This document shows, one piece after another, positions 44,110 to 51,323 of a stretch of DNA of 64,000 bases. The notes under the pieces were generated by a model, which saw only the letters and a list, made by a program, of their open reading frames with translations, was not told where the DNA came from and searched no databases. Each line of letters opens with the position of its first letter. Within the stretch, counting starts at the first letter, position 1. Made by a program: the position numbers and the translations under genes. The stretch is taken from positions 62,001 to 126,000 of the forward strand of contig NZ_JAGGKA010000008.1 in the NCBI RefSeq assembly GCF_017873215.1. The letters are read 5' to 3'. This stretch comes from Clostridium tetanomorphum. GTDB taxonomy: Bacteria; Bacillota; Clostridia; Clostridiales; Clostridiaceae.

Positions 44110-44111
44110 TA

Positions 44112-44621
44112 ATGGAATTATCGCTTGTAAAAATCAATGATAAAGACTTAATGCAATATAAGAAAGATATGCAGGAGGCCTTTCAAAAAGGGTTTGAAGA
44201 TGTCTATGGCAAAACGGAAGATATTATTCTTCCTGAAAAGGATATCGACTGTTCCTTGAATGAAAAAGGCGCTATTGCATACAAAGCAGTTGTTGATGGG
44301 CAAATGATTGGTGGTGCTGTTGTAGTCATTGATAGCTTAACGCAACATAATCATCTTGATTTTCTCTATGTAAAATATGGCACTCAAACAAAAGGCATTG
44401 GTTATGCAATTTGGAGTGAAATTGAAAAATTGCATTGTGATACAAAGGTATGGGAAACTTGCACTCCATATTTTGAAAAAAGAAATATTCATTTTTATGT
44501 AAATAAATGCAAGTTTCATATAGTGGAATTTGAAAATAAATATAATCCAGCACCAGGTACATCCGAAGATTTTATTGGTGATGGAGGGGATGGAATGTTT
44601 GTGTTCCAAAAGAGTATGTAA
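44112..44621 (+). CDS. GNAT family N-acetyltransferase
   Basis: The 169-residue protein has IAYKAVVDGQMIGGAVVVID (beta2-3), HLDFLYVKYGTQTKGIGYAI (beta4 and CoA loop QTKGIGYAI) and TCTPYFEKRNIHFYVNKCKF (beta5/alpha4). The C-terminus has an added Gly/Asp-rich strand. AAGGGGTGTAATA lies before the ATG. It starts two bases after the end of the decayed gene at 43936, so it is likely controlled by the structured leader. Substrate unknown. Confidence 0.85.
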   Translation: MELSLVKINDKDLMQYKKDMQEAFQKGFEDVYGKTEDIILPEKDIDCSLNEKGAIAYKAVVDGQMIGGAVVVIDSLTQHNHLDFLYVKYGTQTKGIGYAIWSEIEKLHCDTKVWETCTPYFEKRNIHFYVNKCKFHIVEFENKYNPAPGTSEDFIGDGGDGMFVFQKSM

Positions 44622-44716
44622 TTTACCAAATTCCAATTTATATTATTGAGATTAAAATTTTTAAATAAAAAAATTATATAGGTTTATTTTTTATAAAAAT
44701 TTGATATAATATAAAT

Positions 44717-44859
44717 AAGAAATGCAGAAAATAAAAAAGTAGAGTGCGTGAACACTCTACTAATTATAAAATACTAGTTGCTTAGGCAACTGGTATCGCT
44801 TAATTTTTAACTTGTAAAAATAGTAGCTTCCAATTGCGAGTCGGGGCTACTATTTTTTT
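44717..44859 (+). ncRNA. Type I antitoxin RNA (with intact toxin opposite)
   Basis: TATAAT at 44705-44710, then hairpins AGTAGAGTG/CACTCTACT and AGTTGC/GCAACT, GGTATCGCTT and the terminator TAGTAGC/GCTACTA plus T run (44821-44859). Its 3' end overlaps the last codons and terminator of the reverse-strand toxin. GGUAUCGCUU can pair with AGGUGAUACU around the toxin's ribosome site (ten pairs with G-U wobbles), which would block translation. This matches convergent type I systems known in Clostridioides difficile. Confidence 0.7.
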
Positions 44860-44951
44860 GATATTTTATCTATAAGTAACACTATAAATGTTAATAGTGC
44901 CAATAAAAATAATCCACCAGTAAATAGTAACATTAAAACGTCATTAATCAT
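44850..44951 (-). CDS. Type I toxin, 33-residue membrane peptide
   Basis: The reverse strand codes for MINDVLMLLFTGGLFLLALL then TFIVLLIDKISKK: a short polar start, one hydrophobic helix with Gly-Gly, and a charged Asp-Lys tail. This is the TxpA/BsrG/Fst-like (holin-like) toxin pattern. GGGAGGTGA precedes the ATG and can be hidden in a hairpin, GTATCAC..CCTC with GAGGTGATAC. A promoter box TGGTATAAT lies at 45035-45027 on the reverse strand. Overexpression would depolarise the membrane. The only intact frame among four related loci. Confidence 0.75.
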   Translation of the reverse strand: MINDVLMLLFTGGLFLLALLTFIVLLIDKISKK

Positions 44952-45026
44952 TAAGTATCACCTCCCTTCATAAAAGAGGTAAGTGATACCAGTAGCCCAC
45001 GATTAACTATTAAATTGTACTTTAGA

Positions 45027-45035
45027 ATTATACCA
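45027..45035 (-). promoter_or_regulatory. Toxin promoter, extended -10 (TGGTATAAT)
   Basis: On the reverse strand TGGTATAAT stands about 75 bp before the toxin start. The same string survives at about 3040 and 4995 beside remnants of the system. Confidence 0.55.
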
Positions 45036-45059
45036 TAATTATGTAGAATATATACAGAA

Positions 45060-45150
45060 GAATAAAATGAAAAAACCTCATTTAGAATAGTTACGGAGAA
45101 CCGTACCATAAATAATAATGAATTTACAAAATATGTTATAATAAAAGAGA
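45060..45150 (+). repeat. AACCTC / TACGG double-hairpin and promoter block
   Basis: AAAAAACCTCATTTAGAATA, TTACGGAGAACCGTACCATA and AATTTACAAAATATGTTATA follow one another. The inner palindrome TACGG/CCGTA is kept; the outer arm is degenerate. Compare the intact copy at 59838. Confidence 0.55.
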
Positions 45151-45196
45151 AAAATAAGGTTAAAGTGACAAATAGAAATTTATAAAGGAGATAAAA

Positions 45197-45457
45197 ATGA
45201 AAAATTTGTCATTGAGTTAAACATAAATTTCTTCCGGTTCAATGTATCATCATAAACAATTTGTAAAAAATTCTAAAAAATGCAGCTCGATCAGTGTCAT
45301 TGATGATTTAATAGATACATTAAAAGCAAATCTTGAGAATTGTGTTGGATTGGCTGGTAATATGATTGGAGTAAAAAAGCGTATATTAGTATTTACTGGA
45401 TTTATAGCACAAATAATTCAATATGAAATGGATCATTTTGAAGGTATAATAATCTAG
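45197..45457 (+). pseudogene. Peptide deformylase remnant
   Basis: After AAAGGAG an ATG starts MKNLSLS and a TAA follows. Further on, codons ISVIDDLIDTLKANLENCVG, LAGNMIGVKKRILVF then TGFIAQIIQYEMDHFEG match a peptide deformylase of the short clostridial type: the GLAA.QIG-like motif I and the HExxH motif III. Motif II (EGCLS-like) is deleted between VF and TGF, and HExxH has become YEMDH, so the metal site is lost. Confidence 0.75.
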
Positions 45458-45640
45458 CTGAATAATTAAAATATGAAGTAATTATTAGCCTAGAGGATAT
45501 TGAGAACCATGTGAGTTTGATAAGTGAGGTTTTCCTCTGATCATTAATTAATAATGATTAGGTCTACTGTTATTTAGAAACATAGTATATACTTGATTAG
45601 AAGAGAAATAGGTATTTTAAAAAAGAAAGAGAGCGAAAAA

Positions 45641-45901
45641 ATGGAAAAGTTTTTTAAAGCAATAGAGGAAAAGATAAGAAAGTCAGGATATCCTAGAGAA
45701 GTCAGTGGCGAAGAAATCTACGCTGAAATAAGTGATGAGGCCGAGAATCAAGAAGAAGGAAGTTACTTATTCATGAAGAAGCAAAATGATGATATCATGT
45801 TCGAATACAGAGTGGATATTTTAGAGGACAATATTAATTTAGCAACCCTCACGATACATACATCAGAGAGAAATTACTTTATTGATTTTGATGCTGAATA
45901 G
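45641..45901 (+). CDS. Hypothetical protein, 86 residues
   Basis: AAAGAGAGCG precedes ATG 45641. The product MEKFFKAIEEKIRKSGYPRE has VSGEEIYAEISDEAENQEEG and FEYRVDILEDNINLATLTIH, a compact acidic alpha/beta protein without signal or membrane segment. A TTG at 45593 is in frame but lacks a site. I do not recognise the family. Confidence 0.6.
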   Translation: MEKFFKAIEEKIRKSGYPREVSGEEIYAEISDEAENQEEGSYLFMKKQNDDIMFEYRVDILEDNINLATLTIHTSERNYFIDFDAE

Positions 45902-45916
45902 ATAGATGTATTGAGG

Positions 45917-46117
45917 ATGAAGTATGTTACTGGTAAAATAAAATTTGATTTTAAGAATTTTTATGATTTTTTTAAATTAAGAAATAGTTTTGTTGATAAT
46001 AACTATGGTGTGATTACACTGGAAGGAAACTTATTTCCAGTTAGAAAGCCTAGCGACACGTATAGAAATAATAATATTGAAGCAATAACAAAAATAAATT
46101 CTGAAATTTTTGCATAA
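45917..46117 (+). CDS. Hypothetical protein, 66 residues
   Basis: ATG 45917, after a weak TTGAGG, begins MKYVTGKIKFDFKNFYDFFK and continues LRNSFVDNNYGVITLEGNLF. It lies 15 bp after the previous small gene, so the two may be cotranscribed. It could be the N-terminal part of a longer protein. Family not recognised. Confidence 0.4.
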   Translation: MKYVTGKIKFDFKNFYDFFKLRNSFVDNNYGVITLEGNLFPVRKPSDTYRNNNIEAITKINSEIFA

Positions 46118-46164
46118 ATTTAAAGACAAATTCCAATTTGCTAAAAAGAGAGATGGTGAAAATT

Positions 46165-46248
46165 AATGATGCATACATTAGATTTTTTAGCATCTGTTTG
46201 GAAGTCAAAGGATATAAAAGAAGAATTATTAAATAGTATTATTTGTTA
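46165..46248 (+). CDS. Very short frame, 27 residues
   Basis: MMHTLDFLASVWKSKDIKEE then LLNSIIC-stop, after AGAGATGG. Too short to judge; probably a gene start cut off by deletion. Confidence 0.25.
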
Positions 46249-46265
46249 AAAAATATATAAATTAC

Positions 46266-46318
46266 AAAAGATAACAGCTTTCTATGATAAAATATAAATA
46301 TCATAGGAGGCTGTTTTG
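46266..46318 (+). terminator. Terminator-like hairpin
   Basis: AACAGC...GCTGTT outer and TATGATA/TATCATA inner pairs, followed by TTGTT. It separates the accessory patch from the ABC exporter genes. Confidence 0.5.
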
Positions 46319-46365
46319 TTATGGAAAAAAGAATATTTTTAAATATATAGAGAGGGAGAAAATTA

Positions 46366-48180
46366 ATGAAAAATAGTAAGAGAAGTGTTACGGCTAATAT
46401 TGAGTTTTTAGTTAAGAAGGTTTGGAAATGGGACAAAAAATTATTTTTTTACTTTGGATTATATACAATAGTAACAGCTATAGTTCCATTTATAAATATA
46501 TTTGCACTGAAGTTTTTACTGGATGAATTAATGGGAGCTAATAGGGGGGAACGGTTAATTACTATATTATTAAGTTATGTTATTATATCTGCTGCATTAA
46601 ATTATTTTAATGCATATTTAGAGGGGGCTTATGCTCCTAGATTAACAGATATAGGATTTAGATTTAGTAATCTTATGAATGAAAAGTGTATGAATATGGA
46701 TTTTAAATATACTGAAGATACTAAAACCTTAAATGATATAGAAACTGCATACAGAGCTGTAAGTGGTACTCTTGTTGGTATTGAAGGAGTGCTTCGTAAG
46801 CTTTTTGGATTATTTGGTTCAGGCATTACATTCCTCGGATATATAACTATTGTAGTTAACTTAAGTCCATGGATTCTATTATATTTGATAGATAATGTAG
46901 TTACTATTTACTATTTGACTATTAGAGTGAAGAAATATGAGTATAGAAAAAAAGATGATATTTCAGAATTAAAAAGAAAAAGCGATTATATTTATGATAT
47001 TATGTCTAATTTTGCTTATGGCAAGGATGTAAGAATTTTTAATTTAAGTAAACGTATAGCTAACAAATTTCAATACATTAACATGGAGCTAGTTAAAATT
47101 CAGAAGGATATTAAATATAAAGATTTTAAGGTAATGTTAGTGGATACTTTTCTTCTCCTTATTAGAGAGGGCGGAATATATGCTTACTTAATTTACAAGG
47201 TATTATATGATGACATGAGTATAGGAAATTTCACACTGTACTTTGCTATAATTGGGGGATTTGCAGCTTGGATGCAAAAGATTTTGGAGGATATAGCTCA
47301 TATAAATGCTCAGAATTTATATATAAACGACTATAGAAACTTCTTGGAAACTGATTTAAAAATAGAGAATTCCAATTACGTAGATATTCCTAAAGAAGAG
47401 AATTACGAAATAGAATTTAAAAATGTATCCTTTAAATATCCAAGTAGTGAAGGATATATTTATAAAAATCTTTCCTTAAAAATAAATAAGGGTCAGAGAT
47501 TAGCTATAGTAGGAGTTAATGGAGCAGGAAAAACCACTTTTGTTAAATTGCTAACTAGATTATATGAGCCTACAGAGGGTGAAATATTACTAAATGGGAT
47601 AAAAATTTCAAAGTTTTCTAAGGATGAGTATTATAAGTTATTTTCAGTAGTATTCCAAGAAATAAAAATGTTTGCCTTTTCTATAGCTGAAAATATAGCT
47701 CTTAAGGATACAGATAAAATAGATAGGGAAAAGGTAGTTAAGAGTATTCATAGGGCTGGAATGAAAGAAAAAATTGATTCTTTAGAAAAGGGAATAGATA
47801 CATCCTTACTTAAAATATTAGATTCCACTGGTATAGAACTTTCAGGAGGAGAAAATCAGAAGCTAGCACTTGCAAGAGGATTGTACAAAGATGGACCTAT
47901 TGTAATTTTAGATGAACCTACAGCAGCCTTAGATTCTATTGCAGAATACAATATTTATAAAAGCTTTAATGATATGATTGGTAGTAAAACAGCACTTTTT
48001 ATATCTCATAGATTAGCCAGTACACAGTTTTGTGATGTTATAGCTTTTTTTGAGGATGGAGAAATAAAGGAATATGGAACGCATAATGAACTTTTAAATA
48101 AAAATGGAAAATATGCAGAGATGTTTAATGTACAAGCATCTTATTATAAAGATGTAAGTTTAGCATCGGAGGGGGTATAG
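46366..48180 (+). CDS. ABC exporter, ATPase/permease fusion, subunit 1
   Basis: The 604-residue protein has a six-helix membrane domain (from LFFYFGLYTIVTAIVPFINI to about residue 330) and a C-terminal ATPase: Walker A GVNGAGKTTFVKLL, Q-loop SVVFQEIKMFAFSI, signature ELSGGENQKLALARGL, Walker B IVILDEPTAALDS and H-loop FISHRLAST. It pairs with the next gene, one base away, as a heterodimeric half-transporter, probably exporting a peptide or drug. GAGAGGGAGAAA precedes the ATG. Confidence 0.93.
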   Translation: MKNSKRSVTANIEFLVKKVWKWDKKLFFYFGLYTIVTAIVPFINIFALKFLLDELMGANRGERLITILLSYVIISAALNYFNAYLEGAYAPRLTDIGFRFSNLMNEKCMNMDFKYTEDTKTLNDIETAYRAVSGTLVGIEGVLRKLFGLFGSGITFLGYITIVVNLSPWILLYLIDNVVTIYYLTIRVKKYEYRKKDDISELKRKSDYIYDIMSNFAYGKDVRIFNLSKRIANKFQYINMELVKIQKDIKYKDFKVMLVDTFLLLIREGGIYAYLIYKVLYDDMSIGNFTLYFAIIGGFAAWMQKILEDIAHINAQNLYINDYRNFLETDLKIENSNYVDIPKEENYEIEFKNVSFKYPSSEGYIYKNLSLKINKGQRLAIVGVNGAGKTTFVKLLTRLYEPTEGEILLNGIKISKFSKDEYYKLFSVVFQEIKMFAFSIAENIALKDTDKIDREKVVKSIHRAGMKEKIDSLEKGIDTSLLKILDSTGIELSGGENQKLALARGLYKDGPIVILDEPTAALDSIAEYNIYKSFNDMIGSKTALFISHRLASTQFCDVIAFFEDGEIKEYGTHNELLNKNGKYAEMFNVQASYYKDVSLASEGV

Positions 48181-48181
48181 C

Positions 48182-49978
48182 ATGAACAAAGAAAAGATTT
48201 TAGGATTAAAAAAAGATTTTAGTACTGCTGTACATTTTCTAAAGTTAACTTACAGAATTTCAAAGTCATATATTCCTGTCCTAATTATATCCTGCATATT
48301 TAAGGCGTTACCCCCTTTTGTTAATATAATAATGCCTAAATTTATTATAGATGAATTAACTAATCAAAAGAGAGTAGAGATAATTATACCACTGGTATTC
48401 ATAATTGTAGTTGGAAATTTCATATTGAATTTATTTAATAGATGGTTGGATACTATACTAGATATAAAAAACATGGAAATTTCCAATGAGTTTAATTTAT
48501 TAACTGGAAGAAAAATAATGAACATGGACTTTGAAAAAATAGAGGATCCTGAAGTTTTAGATTTGAAGGAAAAGGCTATATATCTTATTAATAATCAAAA
48601 TGTTATAGAGAGAATGATAAGTGAAACAACGAAAATATTTACACATATTATAACTATAATAGGGCTTATGACAGTAATTGCAACTTTAAATTTATATATT
48701 GTTTTATTTACACTTTGTGTAGTAGTGGCAAATTCTTTTATGTATAAAAAATCTCAGGAAGCACGTTTCGGAATATATAAAGTATTAATTCCACTAAATA
48801 GAATTAGTCAATATTTTGATGAAGTAATTAAAGATTTTTCTAGTGGTAAAGATATAAGATTATACCATATAAGTCCTTTAATTATGAAAAAATATGAAGA
48901 ATATAATAAAGATTCATTAAATGAATTTAGTAAGATGTTTAAAATTGTATGGAAATATAATGGATTTAATAAGATAAATCTTCAAATTCAGATGGCAGTT
49001 ATTTATGCGTATATGACTTATAAGGTGTTTACAAAATCTGTAGGCATAGGTTCATTTACAATGTATGCATCCTCAGCTATTAATTTTAGTATCACAATAT
49101 CTGATTTTAGTACTGCGATTATTTCCTTAAGGCAGATGTGTAAATTATTAGAACCATATATGGAATTTGAACAAATTAAATCTAAAAATGTAGAGGGAAC
49201 TAAGAAGACTGGGAATATAAGTGAATTTAATATAGAATTCAAAAATATATCCTTTAAATATCCACGGAACAAAGAATATACCTTGAAAAATGTATCTATT
49301 GCCATTAAAGACGGAGAAAAACTATTAGTGGTAGGACTAAATGGGGCAGGAAAAACTACTTTTATAAAATTACTTACAAGACTTTATGAACCTACAGAAG
49401 GGGAAATTTTATTAAATGGTGTAAACATAAAAGAGTATGATTATAAGGAATATATGAAACTATTGTCTGTAGTATTTCAAGATTTTAAGCTTATGGCATT
49501 TAGTATAAAAGAAAATATAGCTCTTAATGATTATGAAAGTTCAAAAGATGAGGATATTGAAAGAACTCTTAGAGAGGCAGGACTTGAAAAGGATATATTG
49601 AATCTACCAAAAGGGATAAGCACTAATATATATAAAACCTTTGAGGAAGATGGTATAGAGTTCTCAGGAGGTCAGTCTCAAAAGATAGCTATTTCAAGAG
49701 CAATTTATAAGAATGCACCAATAGTAGTTTTAGACGAACCAACAGCAGCGTTAGATCCTATTGCTGAGTTTGAGATATATAGTAGATTTAGGAATTTAAT
49801 AGGGGAAAAAACAGCTATATATATATCACATAGATTATCAAGCTGTAAGTTATGCGATAAAATAGCCATATTTCATAATGGTAAGATTATTCAATATGGA
49901 ACTCACGATGAATTAATAAAAGAGAAGGGGAGCCAATACGAAAGTATGTATATGGCTCAGGCACAGTATTACGTTTAG
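48182..49978 (+). CDS. ABC exporter, ATPase/permease fusion, subunit 2
   Basis: The 598-residue protein has the same layout as its upstream partner: a membrane domain with helices such as IPVLIISCIFKALPPFVNII, and an ATPase with Walker A GLNGAGKTTFIKLL, signature EFSGGQSQKIAISRAI, Walker B IVVLDEPTAALDP and H-loop YISHRLSS. The two half-transporters share long identical stretches (for example LTRLYEPTEGEILLNG), so they arose by duplication. A terminator follows at 50107. Confidence 0.93.
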   Translation: MNKEKILGLKKDFSTAVHFLKLTYRISKSYIPVLIISCIFKALPPFVNIIMPKFIIDELTNQKRVEIIIPLVFIIVVGNFILNLFNRWLDTILDIKNMEISNEFNLLTGRKIMNMDFEKIEDPEVLDLKEKAIYLINNQNVIERMISETTKIFTHIITIIGLMTVIATLNLYIVLFTLCVVVANSFMYKKSQEARFGIYKVLIPLNRISQYFDEVIKDFSSGKDIRLYHISPLIMKKYEEYNKDSLNEFSKMFKIVWKYNGFNKINLQIQMAVIYAYMTYKVFTKSVGIGSFTMYASSAINFSITISDFSTAIISLRQMCKLLEPYMEFEQIKSKNVEGTKKTGNISEFNIEFKNISFKYPRNKEYTLKNVSIAIKDGEKLLVVGLNGAGKTTFIKLLTRLYEPTEGEILLNGVNIKEYDYKEYMKLLSVVFQDFKLMAFSIKENIALNDYESSKDEDIERTLREAGLEKDILNLPKGISTNIYKTFEEDGIEFSGGQSQKIAISRAIYKNAPIVVLDEPTAALDPIAEFEIYSRFRNLIGEKTAIYISHRLSSCKLCDKIAIFHNGKIIQYGTHDELIKEKGSQYESMYMAQAQYYV

Positions 49979-50106
49979 ATGATGGAAAAGTATATATAAA
50001 TTATTGGTATTATGTAATAATGATTATTCTATATCGTTAATAATACCATTTGAGATTATGCCTGAAAATCTATTGAAGTAGATGTAAAGGAGCCGGAATT
50101 AATAAG

Positions 50107-50152
50107 AAATGATACTTAAAGTTGAATAGAGAGCTTTAAGTATCATTTTTTT
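50107..50152 (+). terminator. Rho-independent terminator
   Basis: AAATGATACTTAAAG pairs with CTTTAAGTATCATTT over 15 bp, followed by T residues. It ends the ABC exporter operon. Confidence 0.85.
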
Positions 50153-50302
50153 AAGTTATGATGGAATTTAAAAAGTGAAAGTAGTACTATATTAAAAAGA
50201 TTTTGATAAGGTATTAAATTTAGCTATGTATAGATTATTAGAATAGGATATAATATAAATAATAAGAAAGAAAAATACTTTTGCTGAGAGGGAGGTATAT
50301 TA

Positions 50303-50467
50303 ATGGATGATTACAATAAGAAATTGTATGATGTATTTTTGAATTATTCATATAGTGATTTGATGGATTTGTTTAGAAAAGCAAAAACTAAAGAAGAACA
50401 GGATTTTTATGTTATGCTTTCAAATTTAGTGTTAAAGAGAGAAGCGAAAAAGGTTATAGGTAAGTAA
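50303..50467 (+). CDS. Small protein upstream of zeta-like kinase, putative antitoxin
   Basis: GGGAGG is seven bases before the ATG. The 54-residue product MDDYNKKLYDVFLNYSYSDL then MDLFRKAKTKEEQDFYVMLS and NLVLKREAKKVIGK is helical and charged. Its stop lies one base before the start of the zeta-like kinase, so the two are translationally coupled, which is typical for antitoxin-toxin pairs. It is not like the known epsilon antitoxin in length or obvious sequence, so antitoxin role is inferred from position only. Confidence 0.6.
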   Translation: MDDYNKKLYDVFLNYSYSDLMDLFRKAKTKEEQDFYVMLSNLVLKREAKKVIGK

Positions 50468-50468
50468 T

Positions 50469-51032
50469 ATGGCAACATATACAATATTTGCTGGTGTTAA
50501 TGGAGCAGGTAAAACTTCAATATATCAATCAACTTATTATGAGCAGAATAAAAATGAAAAAAGAATAAATACTGATGAAATGGTGGCAAGAATAGGTTCT
50601 TGGAAAGATAGTAATTTACAAATGAAGTGCGCAAGGGAAGCTGTTAAATTGATAAAAACTTATATTTCAGAGGAAGTATCTTTTAATCAAGAAACGACAC
50701 TGAGTGGTAGAAGTATTATTAATAACATTAAAAAAGCAAAGCAAAATGGATACACAATTATTGTGAATTATATAGGTGTTGAGAGTGCAGAAATTGCTAA
50801 ACAAAGAGTAGACTTAAGGGTTAAAAAAGGTGGACATGGAATTGAACATAAGGATATAGAAAGAAGATATGTTGATTCATTAGAAAATTTAGTTAACATT
50901 ATACCAATATGTGATGAAATTAATGTTTATGATAATACTGATATATTTAAGTTGATAGCTTGTATAAGAAATGGGCAATTAATTTGGAATGATGAAGAAT
51001 TGCCAGAGTGGATAAAGCAAATAGTAAAATAA
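50469..51032 (+). CDS. Zeta toxin-like P-loop kinase
   Basis: The 187-residue protein starts MATYTIFAGVNGAGKTSIYQ, a Walker A motif at residues 9-16, then RINTDEMVARIG (the zeta Asp that activates substrate), VSFNQETTLSGRSIINNIKK (Glu-Thr-Thr-Leu-Ser as in zeta/AAA kinases), IVNYIGVESAEIAKQRV and a lid RVKKGGHGIEHKDIERRY. Zeta toxins phosphorylate UDP-N-acetylglucosamine, though chromosomal relatives may have other substrates. It follows the 54-residue gene by one base. A bistable terminator element lies directly behind. Confidence 0.85.
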   Translation: MATYTIFAGVNGAGKTSIYQSTYYEQNKNEKRINTDEMVARIGSWKDSNLQMKCAREAVKLIKTYISEEVSFNQETTLSGRSIINNIKKAKQNGYTIIVNYIGVESAEIAKQRVDLRVKKGGHGIEHKDIERRYVDSLENLVNIIPICDEINVYDNTDIFKLIACIRNGQLIWNDEELPEWIKQIVK

Positions 51033-51040
51033 TAAATAAT

Positions 51041-51128
51041 CGGTGGATTTTAAAGGTAACGCTTCGCCTACACCAATGAAATCCACGAATACATATGACC
51101 GTATCAGAGAATTCTGATATGGTTTTTT
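51041..51128 (+). repeat. Bistable hairpin plus terminator element, copy C
   Basis: CGGTGGATTTTAAAGGTAAC, GCTTCGCCTACACCAATGAA and ATCCACG: the left GGTGGATT pairs with AATCCAC outside or GGTG with CACC inside. ACATATGACCGTA follows, as in copy A, then the terminator CCGTATCAGA/TCTGATATGG with T run. Confidence 0.75.
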
Positions 51129-51323
51129 AATTTATTGATAAAGTGATATTATAAATATGCAAGACTAAGCGTTTTAATGTTTAATTATATAGAAATATGA
51201 AAAATACGTAAAATTATATATGTTGATTTTTATTTTAGTTTGTGGTAAATATAGCTATAGGGATATTTACAATTTTTGGAATATTTCTATAAAAAATATA
51301 AAATGAGAAGGGTGGTAATAACA

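Noticed and set aside
2840-45000. CRISPR array, suggested by repeated short palindromes
   Set aside because: The repeats are dispersed, not regularly spaced, differ in sequence, and no cas gene is present; they are promoters, terminators and antitoxin RNAs.
48540-48560. Frame overlap between the two ABC exporter genes as a gene fusion or error
   Set aside because: Both half-transporters are complete with all ATPase motifs and are separated by a normal stop and one base, so this is a standard heterodimeric pair.
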